Of a DNA stretch of 51,900 bases, positions 14,029-22,430 are shown piece after piece (positions within the stretch are counted from its first letter, which is position 1; each line of letters starts with the position of its first letter). Below the pieces are notes generated by a model. That model worked only from the letters and a program-made list of their open reading frames with translations. It was not told the DNA's origin and did not search any database. The stretch comes from a virus: positions 1 through 51,900 of IMG/VR virus record IMGVR_UViG_3300038301_000356. One strand, 5' to 3'. The translations under genes and the position numbers were made by a program.

Positions 14029-14845
14029 TTTCTTTGCTGACGAGATCAGCGGCGGAGGAGAAGTGAATAACGATGAACTTATTAAGCTTCTTTCTGCCGA
14101 TTTTCATATCATGAAAGTCAAGAGTAGAAACTTAGACCCTGTTGCCATCGAGTATGGACTGGTAGACTATTATATTGTTTCTAACTTTCTTCAACTACCA
14201 TATCAAAGTTATAAAAAGCTGGTTGAAAAAGCGAAGTACATTATTTACGAGCACGATCATAAATACGTGCGTAATCGTAACCCAGCAGAGTACCCAGATT
14301 ATCAGGTACCCCGGTCGGATATTGTTCACTATGAGCTTTATAAGAATGCTGCAGCAGTATTGTGCCAATCAGATTTCCACGCGGATATCGTACGGAAGAA
14401 CTTAGGGTTGGAAACCATCAAGAGTTTGGGCGGCAACCTTTGGTCGCCAGAAAGCCTGTCCCTCATGAAAGACTTGTCAAGTCAAGAGAAGGTGGACACC
14501 TGTGCGATTATGCAGACTGACAACTGGCACAAGAATACTGTTGGAGCCGTACGCTACTGCAGGATGAAGCAACTAAAATATGAACTGATCGCTCCTTGTG
14601 ATTATCATGAGTTCCTGCAAAGGCTCGGAAGCTATAAAAGAATTGTGTTCTTCCCACAGACACCAGAGACACTTTCCCGCATCGCAGTTGAAGCTAGGAT
14701 GATGGGTATGACAGTTATTACAAATCAGAATGTTGGCGCCACTAAAGAAAAGTGGTTTGGGCTCAAGGGCACAGAACTTATTGAGGTAATGCATCAGAAA
14801 CGAGAAGAGATTCCGCAGATCGTGAAGGGGATATTAAATGGGTAA
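13994..14845 (+). CDS. GT-B-like glycosyltransferase
   Basis: 283 residues. FVADFFADEISGGGEVNNDEL is a GT-B N-terminal loop, VLCQSDFHADIV a typical acceptor-domain helix, and FFPQTPETLSRIAVEARMMG the C-terminal donor-side motif with a Glu pair, though weaker than in the two upstream genes. It is shorter than usual (about 380 residues). The start overlaps the previous gene by 35 bases, and its end overlaps the next gene by 8. Confidence 0.7.
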   Translation: MSRKPTIAFVADFFADEISGGGEVNNDELIKLLSADFHIMKVKSRNLDPVAIEYGLVDYYIVSNFLQLPYQSYKKLVEKAKYIIYEHDHKYVRNRNPAEYPDYQVPRSDIVHYELYKNAAAVLCQSDFHADIVRKNLGLETIKSLGGNLWSPESLSLMKDLSSQEKVDTCAIMQTDNWHKNTVGAVRYCRMKQLKYELIAPCDYHEFLQRLGSYKRIVFFPQTPETLSRIAVEARMMGMTVITNQNVGATKEKWFGLKGTELIEVMHQKREEIPQIVKGILNG

Positions 14846-16286
14846 CCATTTTAAAATCATTGTTCCGTTTTACAACGTAGAGAAGTGGATTAAAGTTTGT
14901 ATTCGTTCGGTCAAGGCGCAGGACTATAAAGATTTCCAATGTATCCTATTGGATGACATGTCAACAGATGGTACAGCAAAGATTGTACGCGAAGAGATCG
15001 GTGATGACCCTCGCTTTATATTTATTGAGGTGCAAGAAAAAGCATATGCTCTTAAGAATATTTACGATGGCATTAAGATCGCAGACCCCTCCCCGGAAGA
15101 CGTTATTGTAACCCTTGACGGTGATGACTGGCTGTCTCGCAGAGACGTATTGTATGCTTTAGACCAAATCTATAAGAACTCAGATTGCAGAATGACTTAC
15201 GGTAGCTACGCCGAATATCCATCTGGGATGAAGGGTAAGTTTGCGAAGCAAATCCCTAACGAATGGGTAGCTAATAGTGTCTTAAGAAGATCCCCGTGGC
15301 AGGCTTCTCACTTGCGTACGTTTAAGCACGACCTGTGGAAGCGCATTGACCCTGCAGATCTTAAGGACACTGATGGCAACTTTTACCGCATGGCATGGGA
15401 CTTAGCTTTCATGTTCCCAATGCTGGAGATGGCTGGAGCAAAGAGCACTCACGTAACTGAACCTTTATACGTTTACAATATGTCAAACCCGCTAAACGAT
15501 CATAAGATTGATAACGAGTTGCAGATCCGAACGGAGAATGAGATTCGTGCCAAGCGTCCTTATGCAACACTCCCGCAGGAACATGGGCAATACCCATCGA
15601 CCTGCATTGTCTCAGAGGCAAATCGGTTTGTGTATACTTTCATTCCAAAGGTCGCATGCAGCAGTCTTAAAATGGCGCTGGCGACCAAGTTCGACGTAGA
15701 AGTGAATATCAGCACCGAAGCTAAAGAGGATGTATTTAACGACTTACACTCTTTTGAGGCGATGCACGCTGCCAATTGGCCAATCGCATCTAAGCATTTG
15801 ATGGCTACAGACCGTGTGTGGGATTATCTAAAGTTCGCAATAGTTCGCAATCCATGGGATCGACTTGTCTCTTGCTATAAGAATAAGATTCTTGCGTCTG
15901 GAGATACAAACGATTTTTATGAGAATGGCGTCCACCGCGCTTTGGTAAAAAACTACGGAGACTTATTTCAGCCTGACATGACGTTCTCTGATTTCGCAGA
16001 TGCGGTCTGCGCAATTCCAGATGAGTTGGCGGAAGACCATTTCAGGTCACAACATACATTCATCACACATCGCGGTGAAGTATTCGTTAACCATGTTGGA
16101 AAGCTGGAGAACATCGAAGAAGAATGGGCGTATTTGTGTGCCAACGTCAATATTGACAACGAGCTTGGGAACATTAACGTTTCCTCGAACTCCGGCGCCT
16201 ACAAAGATTACTATACTGACAACCTCCGTGCCAAAGTTGCGGAGAGATATCAAGAAGACATTGAGATGTTCGACTATGATTTCTAA
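14838..16286 (+). CDS. GT2 glycosyltransferase-sulfotransferase fusion
   Basis: 482 residues with two domains. Residues 1-240: GT-A/GT2 (FKIIVPFYNVEKWI, LLDDMSTDGT, and LDGDDW with Asp94, Asp96 and Asp97 as the DxD region). Residues 255-482: carbohydrate-type sulfotransferase with FIPKVACSSLK (269-278, 5'-phosphosulfate loop of PAPS binding) and IVRNPWDRLVS (335-345, 3'-phosphate motif). The protein could add a sugar and sulfate it, or sulfate the neighbour sugar. PAPS would come from the host. No internal ribosome site was seen at the domain join, so a single polypeptide is likely. Confidence 0.87.
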   Translation: MGNHFKIIVPFYNVEKWIKVCIRSVKAQDYKDFQCILLDDMSTDGTAKIVREEIGDDPRFIFIEVQEKAYALKNIYDGIKIADPSPEDVIVTLDGDDWLSRRDVLYALDQIYKNSDCRMTYGSYAEYPSGMKGKFAKQIPNEWVANSVLRRSPWQASHLRTFKHDLWKRIDPADLKDTDGNFYRMAWDLAFMFPMLEMAGAKSTHVTEPLYVYNMSNPLNDHKIDNELQIRTENEIRAKRPYATLPQEHGQYPSTCIVSEANRFVYTFIPKVACSSLKMALATKFDVEVNISTEAKEDVFNDLHSFEAMHAANWPIASKHLMATDRVWDYLKFAIVRNPWDRLVSCYKNKILASGDTNDFYENGVHRALVKNYGDLFQPDMTFSDFADAVCAIPDELAEDHFRSQHTFITHRGEVFVNHVGKLENIEEEWAYLCANVNIDNELGNINVSSNSGAYKDYYTDNLRAKVAERYQEDIEMFDYDF

Positions 16287-17082
16287 ATGGCTATTTATTC
16301 ATGTTCCCAAAACGGGAGGGACTTGGCTTAAGAACTCACTTGATGCTTTTAAGCCTCCCCCAGAAAAGATGGAATATCTCTATCTGATGGACAATCTAGG
16401 AAAGCATGTAGTGTCAAAGGCGGATTCGGTTGAACCCCTAGGGGCTAAAGTAGAGAATCTAGGACATTCATTTCCGTATAGGTTTACAGTCAACGGATGG
16501 AAGCCCAAAGCTACAAAATATTTTCATATGCCGTTTCTGGAGGACATGCCATATCATCTTAAGTTCAGCCCAGACTATACGGAAGAGAATGACCACATAG
16601 GCTACGTTACGATTATCAGGAATCCATTTGATTTATTTTATTCATATTGGCGGTATCGTCCAAAGTACATGGACGATTGGGTTGCAACAACTGATAACCA
16701 CGGCGGCTGGTTTGGCTGCAATGCGATTATGGGAACAACCACATTTCATGATTTTGTAGAGCATTATTTGGATGAGGGAAAGGACTGGCACATTCCGCCA
16801 CTTAAGCAGAACTTATTTGCCCAGCTATACAGGAAAGACGGAACTTTGATTCCTAAGATGGAAAACATATTGAGAACCGAATATCTACAGACAGACTTTA
16901 CCAGTTGGTGCGAAAGGAACGAGATTCCATATCGGAACGTTGCTGCAGAAGAAAGCAATATAAACCCAGTTGAAGAAACGCATAAAGACAAGTACACGCT
17001 CCGCCAAGTACATCTACTGGAGCAGGCTTGGGGCGATCAGTTAACAACATTTAACTACCACTATAGAGACTGCAGAGATTAA
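16276..17082 (+). CDS. Sulfotransferase family protein
   Basis: 268 residues. ATG 16276 overlaps the upstream stop by 11 bases; a longer in-frame opening back to 16000 would read through the fusion gene and is rejected. FIHVPKTGGTWLK (Lys12, Thr13, Gly14-15, Thr16) is the PAPS 5'-phosphosulfate loop and IIRNPFDLFYS (Arg115, Ser123) the 3'-phosphate site. It is distinct in sequence from the domain at 14838. The two sulfotransferases back to back imply more than one sulfated position. Confidence 0.82.
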   Translation: MISKWLFIHVPKTGGTWLKNSLDAFKPPPEKMEYLYLMDNLGKHVVSKADSVEPLGAKVENLGHSFPYRFTVNGWKPKATKYFHMPFLEDMPYHLKFSPDYTEENDHIGYVTIIRNPFDLFYSYWRYRPKYMDDWVATTDNHGGWFGCNAIMGTTTFHDFVEHYLDEGKDWHIPPLKQNLFAQLYRKDGTLIPKMENILRTEYLQTDFTSWCERNEIPYRNVAAEESNINPVEETHKDKYTLRQVHLLEQAWGDQLTTFNYHYRDCRD

Positions 17083-17084
17083 CA

Positions 17085-17999
17085 ATGAGTTTTAAGATTT
17101 ACTTTATGCCCTCACGCGGCATGGACAACATGAGCCAGAATGAACTGCTGGAGCGAGCCAAGCGGCAAACGCCCGGGAACTCTGGCGTGTGGAAAGATAT
17201 GAAGGGAGTGCCGGATATAAACGATGCCGACTACTACGTTATCTTGGAAGCAACAGATCACCAGACACCGGATGCTAACAAGACTTTCTATTTTAGTCGT
17301 GAGCCCCGGGGTGTCGGTCGAGGTATGGGACCAATGGATCCACGTATCAGGCGGTTCTCCTTCCTGACCGGTGAATCTTACTTTTCTAGCTTCTGGTACT
17401 GCGAGCGCTCCGGGTATACAAAAACTTATGATCAACTGCTCAAGCTACAGCCCCAGAAAAAGAACAAAGGAATGTCTTGCACTGTTTCTGAAAAGACATG
17501 GCTACCGGGCATGGATACCCGCGTACAGTTTGTTAAAGAACTACAAAAGCGCCACGCTGATAAGTTTGATTTATACGGACGAATCAGTAAACTTCCAGAA
17601 TTAACTGATTTTGTGCTTGAAATTAAAGACGATGACAAGTATAATACTCTTAAAGACTACCGTTATTGCTTGGCTTTCGACAATGGAACTTACCCAAATT
17701 ATTTCGCAACACAATTCACAGATACATTACTGTCTTGGGCTTTGCCTATTTATAATGTTGCACCCGGAATCTCCAACATTCATGAGTTCTTTCCCGAGGG
17801 CTCTTACATTCCGTTCGATGCTCGAAATCATAATGAAATAGAACGGATTATTAAGCTTCTCGAAGAGGACAACTTTGAAGATCATATTCCGGCGATGACT
17901 GAGGCGAGAGAGCTAATCCTCAACAAGTATAATCTATGGAATACAATTTATGAAGCCATCACTATCGGCAAAAACACATGGTATGCGAATGAAGGATAG
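17085..17999 (+). CDS. GT10 fucosyltransferase-like enzyme
   Basis: 304 residues. The signature region is residues about 195-245: YCLAFDNGTYPNYFATQF, then LPIYNVAPGISNIHEFFPEGSYI, matching alpha-1,3-fucosyltransferase (GT10) donor sites, which bind GDP-fucose. The N-terminal half is less conserved, as is usual. GDP-mannose dehydratase at 27819 could feed it a GDP-6-deoxyhexose. No transmembrane anchor is seen. The start is 2 bases after the sulfotransferase stop. Confidence 0.8.
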   Translation: MSFKIYFMPSRGMDNMSQNELLERAKRQTPGNSGVWKDMKGVPDINDADYYVILEATDHQTPDANKTFYFSREPRGVGRGMGPMDPRIRRFSFLTGESYFSSFWYCERSGYTKTYDQLLKLQPQKKNKGMSCTVSEKTWLPGMDTRVQFVKELQKRHADKFDLYGRISKLPELTDFVLEIKDDDKYNTLKDYRYCLAFDNGTYPNYFATQFTDTLLSWALPIYNVAPGISNIHEFFPEGSYIPFDARNHNEIERIIKLLEEDNFEDHIPAMTEARELILNKYNLWNTIYEAITIGKNTWYANEG

Positions 18000-18801
18000 A
18001 ACAGAAAAAAGCGGATGCTTGATTTGCGGCGGAAAACGTCGTAAGATTGTGCATAAGTTTTCTGACTTGCCTGCGTCCCGGCGCGGCAAGCAAAAGCTTG
18101 ATATTAAACAATGCTCCAACTGTGGTTTCATTGCATCCCACCCGCCACAACCCAACGATCACTGGAGTGACAAGTACGAGGGCGACTACTGGCGAGAGTA
18201 TCAAACCAGCATCGGTGAGCGCAGGATTGATGAGCGCTGTGAAGAGTTTGAAATGATTTCTGTTGAACGCATTGGCTTTCTTCAAAGCTTTTATCGCCTG
18301 CTGCCTCCGCCTTTGCGGTTTAATCCGACTGGCAGGTTTCTCGATGTTGGCTGCTCAATGGGTTTCCTAGTCGATGCGGCACAAGAGGCAGGATTCTCAG
18401 CGCATGGGATCGACCCCAACCAACAAGATGTTGATGAGGGCATCGAAAAGTATGCTGTCCCTCTAGAGCAGGGATACATTGAGGATTACGACAATGGCAC
18501 GTTTGATGTCATCATGTGCTTTAATACTATTGAACACGTTGCTCGCCCGGACATTTTAATGGCTGAGATGGTGAAGAGACTATCCCCTAAGGGTGTGCTT
18601 GTCGTAGGTACTCATGATATTGAATGCGAGAACTATAAAAACGAAGGCGTAGAGTGGAAACACATCAAGCCGGCAGAGCATTTATATTATTTCAGCAAAG
18701 ATACGTTAGCCAGCTTGGGTGAACACCATGGTTTAAAAGCCTTCTGGCATGGCAAGCCTATCGAAAACTCTATCGTCACATACTTTATTCAAGGGGGCTG
18801 A
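17989..18801 (+). CDS. SAM methyltransferase with N-terminal zinc-binding Cys
   Basis: 270 residues from ATG 17989 (ATG 17983 is also possible). An N-terminal CLICGG ... CSNCGF pair gives four Cys as a likely zinc knuckle. The Rossmann methyltransferase core has FLDVGCSMGFLVDAA (SAM motif I) and FDVIMCFNTIEHV with the later RLSPKGVLVVGTH. This layout is common among sugar C- and O-methyltransferases. It overlaps the upstream gene by 11 bases. Confidence 0.78.
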   Translation: MKDRTEKSGCLICGGKRRKIVHKFSDLPASRRGKQKLDIKQCSNCGFIASHPPQPNDHWSDKYEGDYWREYQTSIGERRIDERCEEFEMISVERIGFLQSFYRLLPPPLRFNPTGRFLDVGCSMGFLVDAAQEAGFSAHGIDPNQQDVDEGIEKYAVPLEQGYIEDYDNGTFDVIMCFNTIEHVARPDILMAEMVKRLSPKGVLVVGTHDIECENYKNEGVEWKHIKPAEHLYYFSKDTLASLGEHHGLKAFWHGKPIENSIVTYFIQGG

Positions 18802-18802
18802 C

Positions 18803-19573
18803 ATGACAACACAAGATTTAAATGTATACGTCTTTACATCTAACGATTATCTGCATATCCTGCGACCATTCAGCTTCCTATTAAACAAGTTTTGGTCGCC
18901 AGAACAGAAAGTCGTAATCGTAGGGTTTGACCATCCGCAGTTCGACCTTCCATCTAACTATGAGTTCGTCTCTTTGGGCGAACAACGCGGTCTGAAGTAC
19001 TGGACCGATGATCATCTTGATTATTTCAAAGGCATCGAAGACGAATACTTTGTGCATATGCTTGAGAATGAGTTTTTTCTTAAGCCGCTTGACATGTCAA
19101 TCTATAATGATTTGGTAGATCGCCTCAATCCAAAGATTGGACGAGTCGATTTAACCCCCGGTCCCTCTCAGCGCAGCAACAATTTAGTTGAAAATCGCGG
19201 AGAGTATGATATAATTGAGTTAACACAAGACGCCAGCTATCGTCTGGCTCTGCGCTTTAACATCTGGAACAAGGATTATCTAATGAAATACTTGATTCGT
19301 GGAGAAGACTGTTGGGAGTACGAAGTGAAGGGAATCGAACGCTCGAAAAATGACGGCTATCAAATCCTTGCCACTGACCGGCAGTACGTTATGCATATTA
19401 TGGACGGAGTTGCGATGACTGGCGGCAAGCGCCCGAACATCTTAGACCTTCGTGCGCGCTTGCACCCCGAAAGAAGCTCATTTCAGCTTCCTCTTGACGA
19501 GGCAACAATCGAGGAAATGCAAGACTGTAAGATTATTAAACCCAAGGGACAATATTATGAGGTAGTACTTTGA
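18803..19573 (+). CDS. Putative glycosyltransferase, unclassified
   Basis: 256 residues from ATG 18803. The pattern VYVFTSNDYLHILRPFSFLL, VVIVGFD, and DEYFVHMLENEFFLKPLD suggests a GT-A type nucleotide-sugar fold with an acidic metal-binding stretch, but no named family is recognised. It starts 1 base after the methyltransferase stop, and its stop overlaps the next start by 4 bases. Placement within a glycan operon supports but does not prove a sugar role. Confidence 0.55.
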   Translation: MTTQDLNVYVFTSNDYLHILRPFSFLLNKFWSPEQKVVIVGFDHPQFDLPSNYEFVSLGEQRGLKYWTDDHLDYFKGIEDEYFVHMLENEFFLKPLDMSIYNDLVDRLNPKIGRVDLTPGPSQRSNNLVENRGEYDIIELTQDASYRLALRFNIWNKDYLMKYLIRGEDCWEYEVKGIERSKNDGYQILATDRQYVMHIMDGVAMTGGKRPNILDLRARLHPERSSFQLPLDEATIEEMQDCKIIKPKGQYYEVVL

Positions 19574-20460
19574 GAATCTGCTACTTTAACACGCATGCCA
19601 CATTAGGCGAAGAGCATGCTGACATTTGTTTTAACTCTTTGGCAAACCAGAGCGTGGATTATAAGTTTGATGTAATGTACATCTACAATACCCACCCTCA
19701 GGAGTTGCCGAACAACAAGCTTCTCGGTCTGATCGATAAATATAGGCTTCGACACCATTTTGATAAGATTGAGATCCTGCCCAAGAGCGATGGAAAGACT
19801 CTTGGGCAGGACATGCTTTATTTAACTAGTCATTGTCAAGAGGCAAATCCTGCTAAAGTACTAATGTTAAAGTCAGATTATGGGGTTTCTGCCAACTTTA
19901 TGAAGGGCTTGGGAGATATTGACACGTCAATAAGTACTGATAGTCGCTTTATCTTTACCCCACCAACCGCTAATGCAAAAGAATATATTCAAAAAGATGA
20001 AATTCTACAATATCTCCAACGAGGAGCCTTCGTCCCATCAGATGAGATCACTTATTACTTTGGCAGCGACTACGCTGATTCTTTGGGCGACGGTGACCTC
20101 CGGGTTTTAAAAGACATTTGGCATCAAGATCCAGAGGACTTGGCTGCTGACATGCGTAGAGACTTTGAAGACCCTACAGATCCTAGGGTAAGGTTTGTAG
20201 CCCACACCGTTAGAGCAGACTTTAACTGCCATTATATGGATGGGACGACCTTCTCAGAGATTGATTTTCAGGGTTCTAACCCAGACCGCACTTGGAACCT
20301 GAGTTTTTGGGGAATCCAAGCTGCCCAACGAGTGCAAGGCGTGCCGTTTATTGACATCGGCGGTCCATTCGTTGTACACATTTTCCACTCGATTGTGGGA
20401 CCAAACAGAGAAGAGCCCCGAGAGGACGAATACAAGGTCCACCCGGGTCAAAGGTATTAA
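19570..20460 (+). CDS. Putative glycosyltransferase, TTG start
   Basis: 296 residues. TTG 19570 overlaps the preceding stop (TTGA). The N-terminal RICYFNTHATLGEEHADICFNSL, then VMYIYNT and KVLMLKSDYGVSANF resemble a GT-A core, with an acidic pair near LKSDYG. The C-terminal WGIQAAQRVQGVPFIDIGGPFVVHIFHS looks like the acceptor-side end with a late His. No named family recognised. Residue patterns fit the enzyme at 18803. Confidence 0.5.
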   Translation: MRICYFNTHATLGEEHADICFNSLANQSVDYKFDVMYIYNTHPQELPNNKLLGLIDKYRLRHHFDKIEILPKSDGKTLGQDMLYLTSHCQEANPAKVLMLKSDYGVSANFMKGLGDIDTSISTDSRFIFTPPTANAKEYIQKDEILQYLQRGAFVPSDEITYYFGSDYADSLGDGDLRVLKDIWHQDPEDLAADMRRDFEDPTDPRVRFVAHTVRADFNCHYMDGTTFSEIDFQGSNPDRTWNLSFWGIQAAQRVQGVPFIDIGGPFVVHIFHSIVGPNREEPREDEYKVHPGQRY

Positions 20461-20470
20461 GGAGAAACAA

Positions 20471-20806
20471 ATGGATTTATATTCAACAGCAGTAGCGTAT
20501 TTTGACGCATTTTCGGCTAAAGACACAGAGCGTTTAGGGGAGTTGTATGCCGATAACATTTATTTACGAGACTGGGAAGGGACGTATGTAGGCAAATATC
20601 CGGTATTGAAGGCAAATGCGGCACTTTTTGAGAACGTGGAAGCCATCGTGGTGCGCCCAATTGCGCTACATTTTGACACAGATGACCTTACAATTTCGGC
20701 TGAAATCGAGATTATGATAACAGGAATGGACCCTTTCCTAGTTGTGGACATCATTGAGTTCAATTCCGATAGCAAGATCGTTGCAATCAGAGCGTATAAG
20801 GGATAG
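20471..20806 (+). CDS. SnoaL/NTF2-like protein
   Basis: 111 residues from ATG 20471 with GGAGAA just upstream. YFDAFSAKDTERLGELYADN...LRDWEG...GKYPVLKANAALF and a beta-rich C-terminal half ending in DIIEFNSDSKIVAIRAYKG match the NTF2/SnoaL cone fold. Members are small isomerases, cyclases or binding proteins. In sugar gene clusters such proteins occur but a specific role is not known. Earlier in-frame starts lie in the upstream gene. Confidence 0.75.
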   Translation: MDLYSTAVAYFDAFSAKDTERLGELYADNIYLRDWEGTYVGKYPVLKANAALFENVEAIVVRPIALHFDTDDLTISAEIEIMITGMDPFLVVDIIEFNSDSKIVAIRAYKG

Positions 20807-20808
20807 AG

Positions 20809-21720
20809 ATGTATAATAATATTATCGCCACAGCGTTCAACAACTCCGGCGAGTACTTCACTTCGGGTCGTACGATGATTGAGCACATTTTATGTTTTTC
20901 AGGTGATGTTGTGGATCAGATTATTGTTTTTAATCTGGGACTCACGGATGAAGAGAAGGCAATCCTTAATGAATATCCAAAGACTCAAGTTGTTGAGTTC
21001 CCCGAAGACCCTTACGAGGGCTACACCGACTGTATGACTGACGAGCAGACGAGTCAGAGCCGCAATCACGTTTGGAAGTGCGGCGCCGTCCATCATGCAC
21101 AGGAGTATGGAAAGAACATTCTTTGGATTGACTCTGGTATCGCTCCGTTTACTAACGTTGAAAAAGTCTTTGAAGTCATTGCCCGCGACGGGCTGTTCTT
21201 TTCTTCCGATCAACGTTGGAGAAACGATTGGCGAACCAGTGAGAACTACCACAAGGGTATCGGCTTGACCGAAGAAGAAGCCAGCAAGTTTCAAGTGTTT
21301 GCTGCAGTCTTGGGCTGGCAATCCGCCGGACCTTACCAGAAAGTTATCGAAGACATCTATCGCGTATCTCTTGACGCTGACATTATTCAGAACCCCATGA
21401 TGGAGCAAGGACTCAACGAGCAATCCTTGTGGGGCTTGACGGCAAACAGAGCCGGCTATGAACTGTTGGTCAACGACGTATGGGACAACGACAACAACCT
21501 AGGTCGCGACTCTCGCGGCTGGGGTCTTGGCATGCCTGACCAAATGCGTATTTATCGCGACCGCGATGGTAGTGTTCTTATGCGAGTGTGGCGGAACGAT
21601 GGATTCTATGGCTCCCGATATCGCCCGAAGCTCACAAGGATAATGTCTGTAGGTGTTGACAAAGCAACGCTTCTCTATGAGCGCCTGATTCAATCTACAG
21701 CCCCACCACGATTCAAATGA
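20809..21720 (+). CDS. Putative glycosyltransferase (GT8/DUF1647-like)
   Basis: 303 residues. YNNIIATAFN, IIVFNLGLTDEEKAIL, WKCGAVHHAQEYGKNILWIDSGI (a DxG-type nucleotide-sugar metal site) and a long C-terminal region with WGLTANRAGYELLVND are consistent with the GT8-like DUF1647 group. The gene has a 2-base gap from the NTF2-like gene and overlaps the next by 4 bases. Confidence 0.6.
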   Translation: MYNNIIATAFNNSGEYFTSGRTMIEHILCFSGDVVDQIIVFNLGLTDEEKAILNEYPKTQVVEFPEDPYEGYTDCMTDEQTSQSRNHVWKCGAVHHAQEYGKNILWIDSGIAPFTNVEKVFEVIARDGLFFSSDQRWRNDWRTSENYHKGIGLTEEEASKFQVFAAVLGWQSAGPYQKVIEDIYRVSLDADIIQNPMMEQGLNEQSLWGLTANRAGYELLVNDVWDNDNNLGRDSRGWGLGMPDQMRIYRDRDGSVLMRVWRNDGFYGSRYRPKLTRIMSVGVDKATLLYERLIQSTAPPRFK

Positions 21721-22430
21721 AACATCTTTTTTCAATCACCTGTCGATTTGACCCGGCGAACCCGGTCGTGCTTCCGTGCGTTCAAAGCATTCGCGAGCAC
21801 CATCCGGATTCTCCCATTCATATCGTAGACAGTAACTCAGAGGACAAATCATATTATGGAGCAGTTAAACAGTTTGGCGCAAAGGTTGAAGACATTGGGA
21901 ACCAAAGCCTTACAACTGGAAATATTTGGCACACCTATGAGAACTATCCTGATTACGATTATTATTATTTTCTTCATGATTCTATGCTAATCAAGGACGG
22001 GCTCTTGGATCTTCTAGAAGAAGATGTTGTCGCCTTGCGCTACTTCCGTTCGTGGAATGGAGTGGGCTGGACACCAGCAGAGGTGCCAACCGGAGACAAT
22101 GGATTTGTTTATGATGAAACATACAACTGGGCGAACACACAGCTTCTGGCGAAGACAAGTTATAAGCCAGAGTTGGGTCATCGATTCGCCGCCCTCTTTG
22201 GACCGATGCTCATGTGTAAGCGCACTGTCTTAGATAAGCTCAAGGCTGCAGGGTTCGACAAGATTCGACCCACAACCAAGCGCCAGTCTGAAGCGATGGA
22301 GCGTGTGTGGGGAATGGTTTTAAATATGGAGGGCTATGACTTGTCAGAGCTTTCTGTTCAGGGATACTGCTATGATCCCGGTTATCAAGAAACTCATAGA
22401 TTTGAGAAAATATTTTTAGGAAGACAATAA
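21717..22430 (+). CDS. GT-A-like glycosyltransferase
   Basis: 237 residues. FSITCRFDPANPVVLPCVQSI, IHIVDSNSEDKSYY and DYYYFLHDSMLIKDGLLDLL form a GT2-type N-terminal core, with a HD-S motif in place of a plain DxD. The C-terminal LFGPMLMCKRTVLDKL is a typical later helix. Length is short for GT2. The stop shares one base with the next start (TAATG). Confidence 0.6.
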   Translation: MKHLFSITCRFDPANPVVLPCVQSIREHHPDSPIHIVDSNSEDKSYYGAVKQFGAKVEDIGNQSLTTGNIWHTYENYPDYDYYYFLHDSMLIKDGLLDLLEEDVVALRYFRSWNGVGWTPAEVPTGDNGFVYDETYNWANTQLLAKTSYKPELGHRFAALFGPMLMCKRTVLDKLKAAGFDKIRPTTKRQSEAMERVWGMVLNMEGYDLSELSVQGYCYDPGYQETHRFEKIFLGRQ

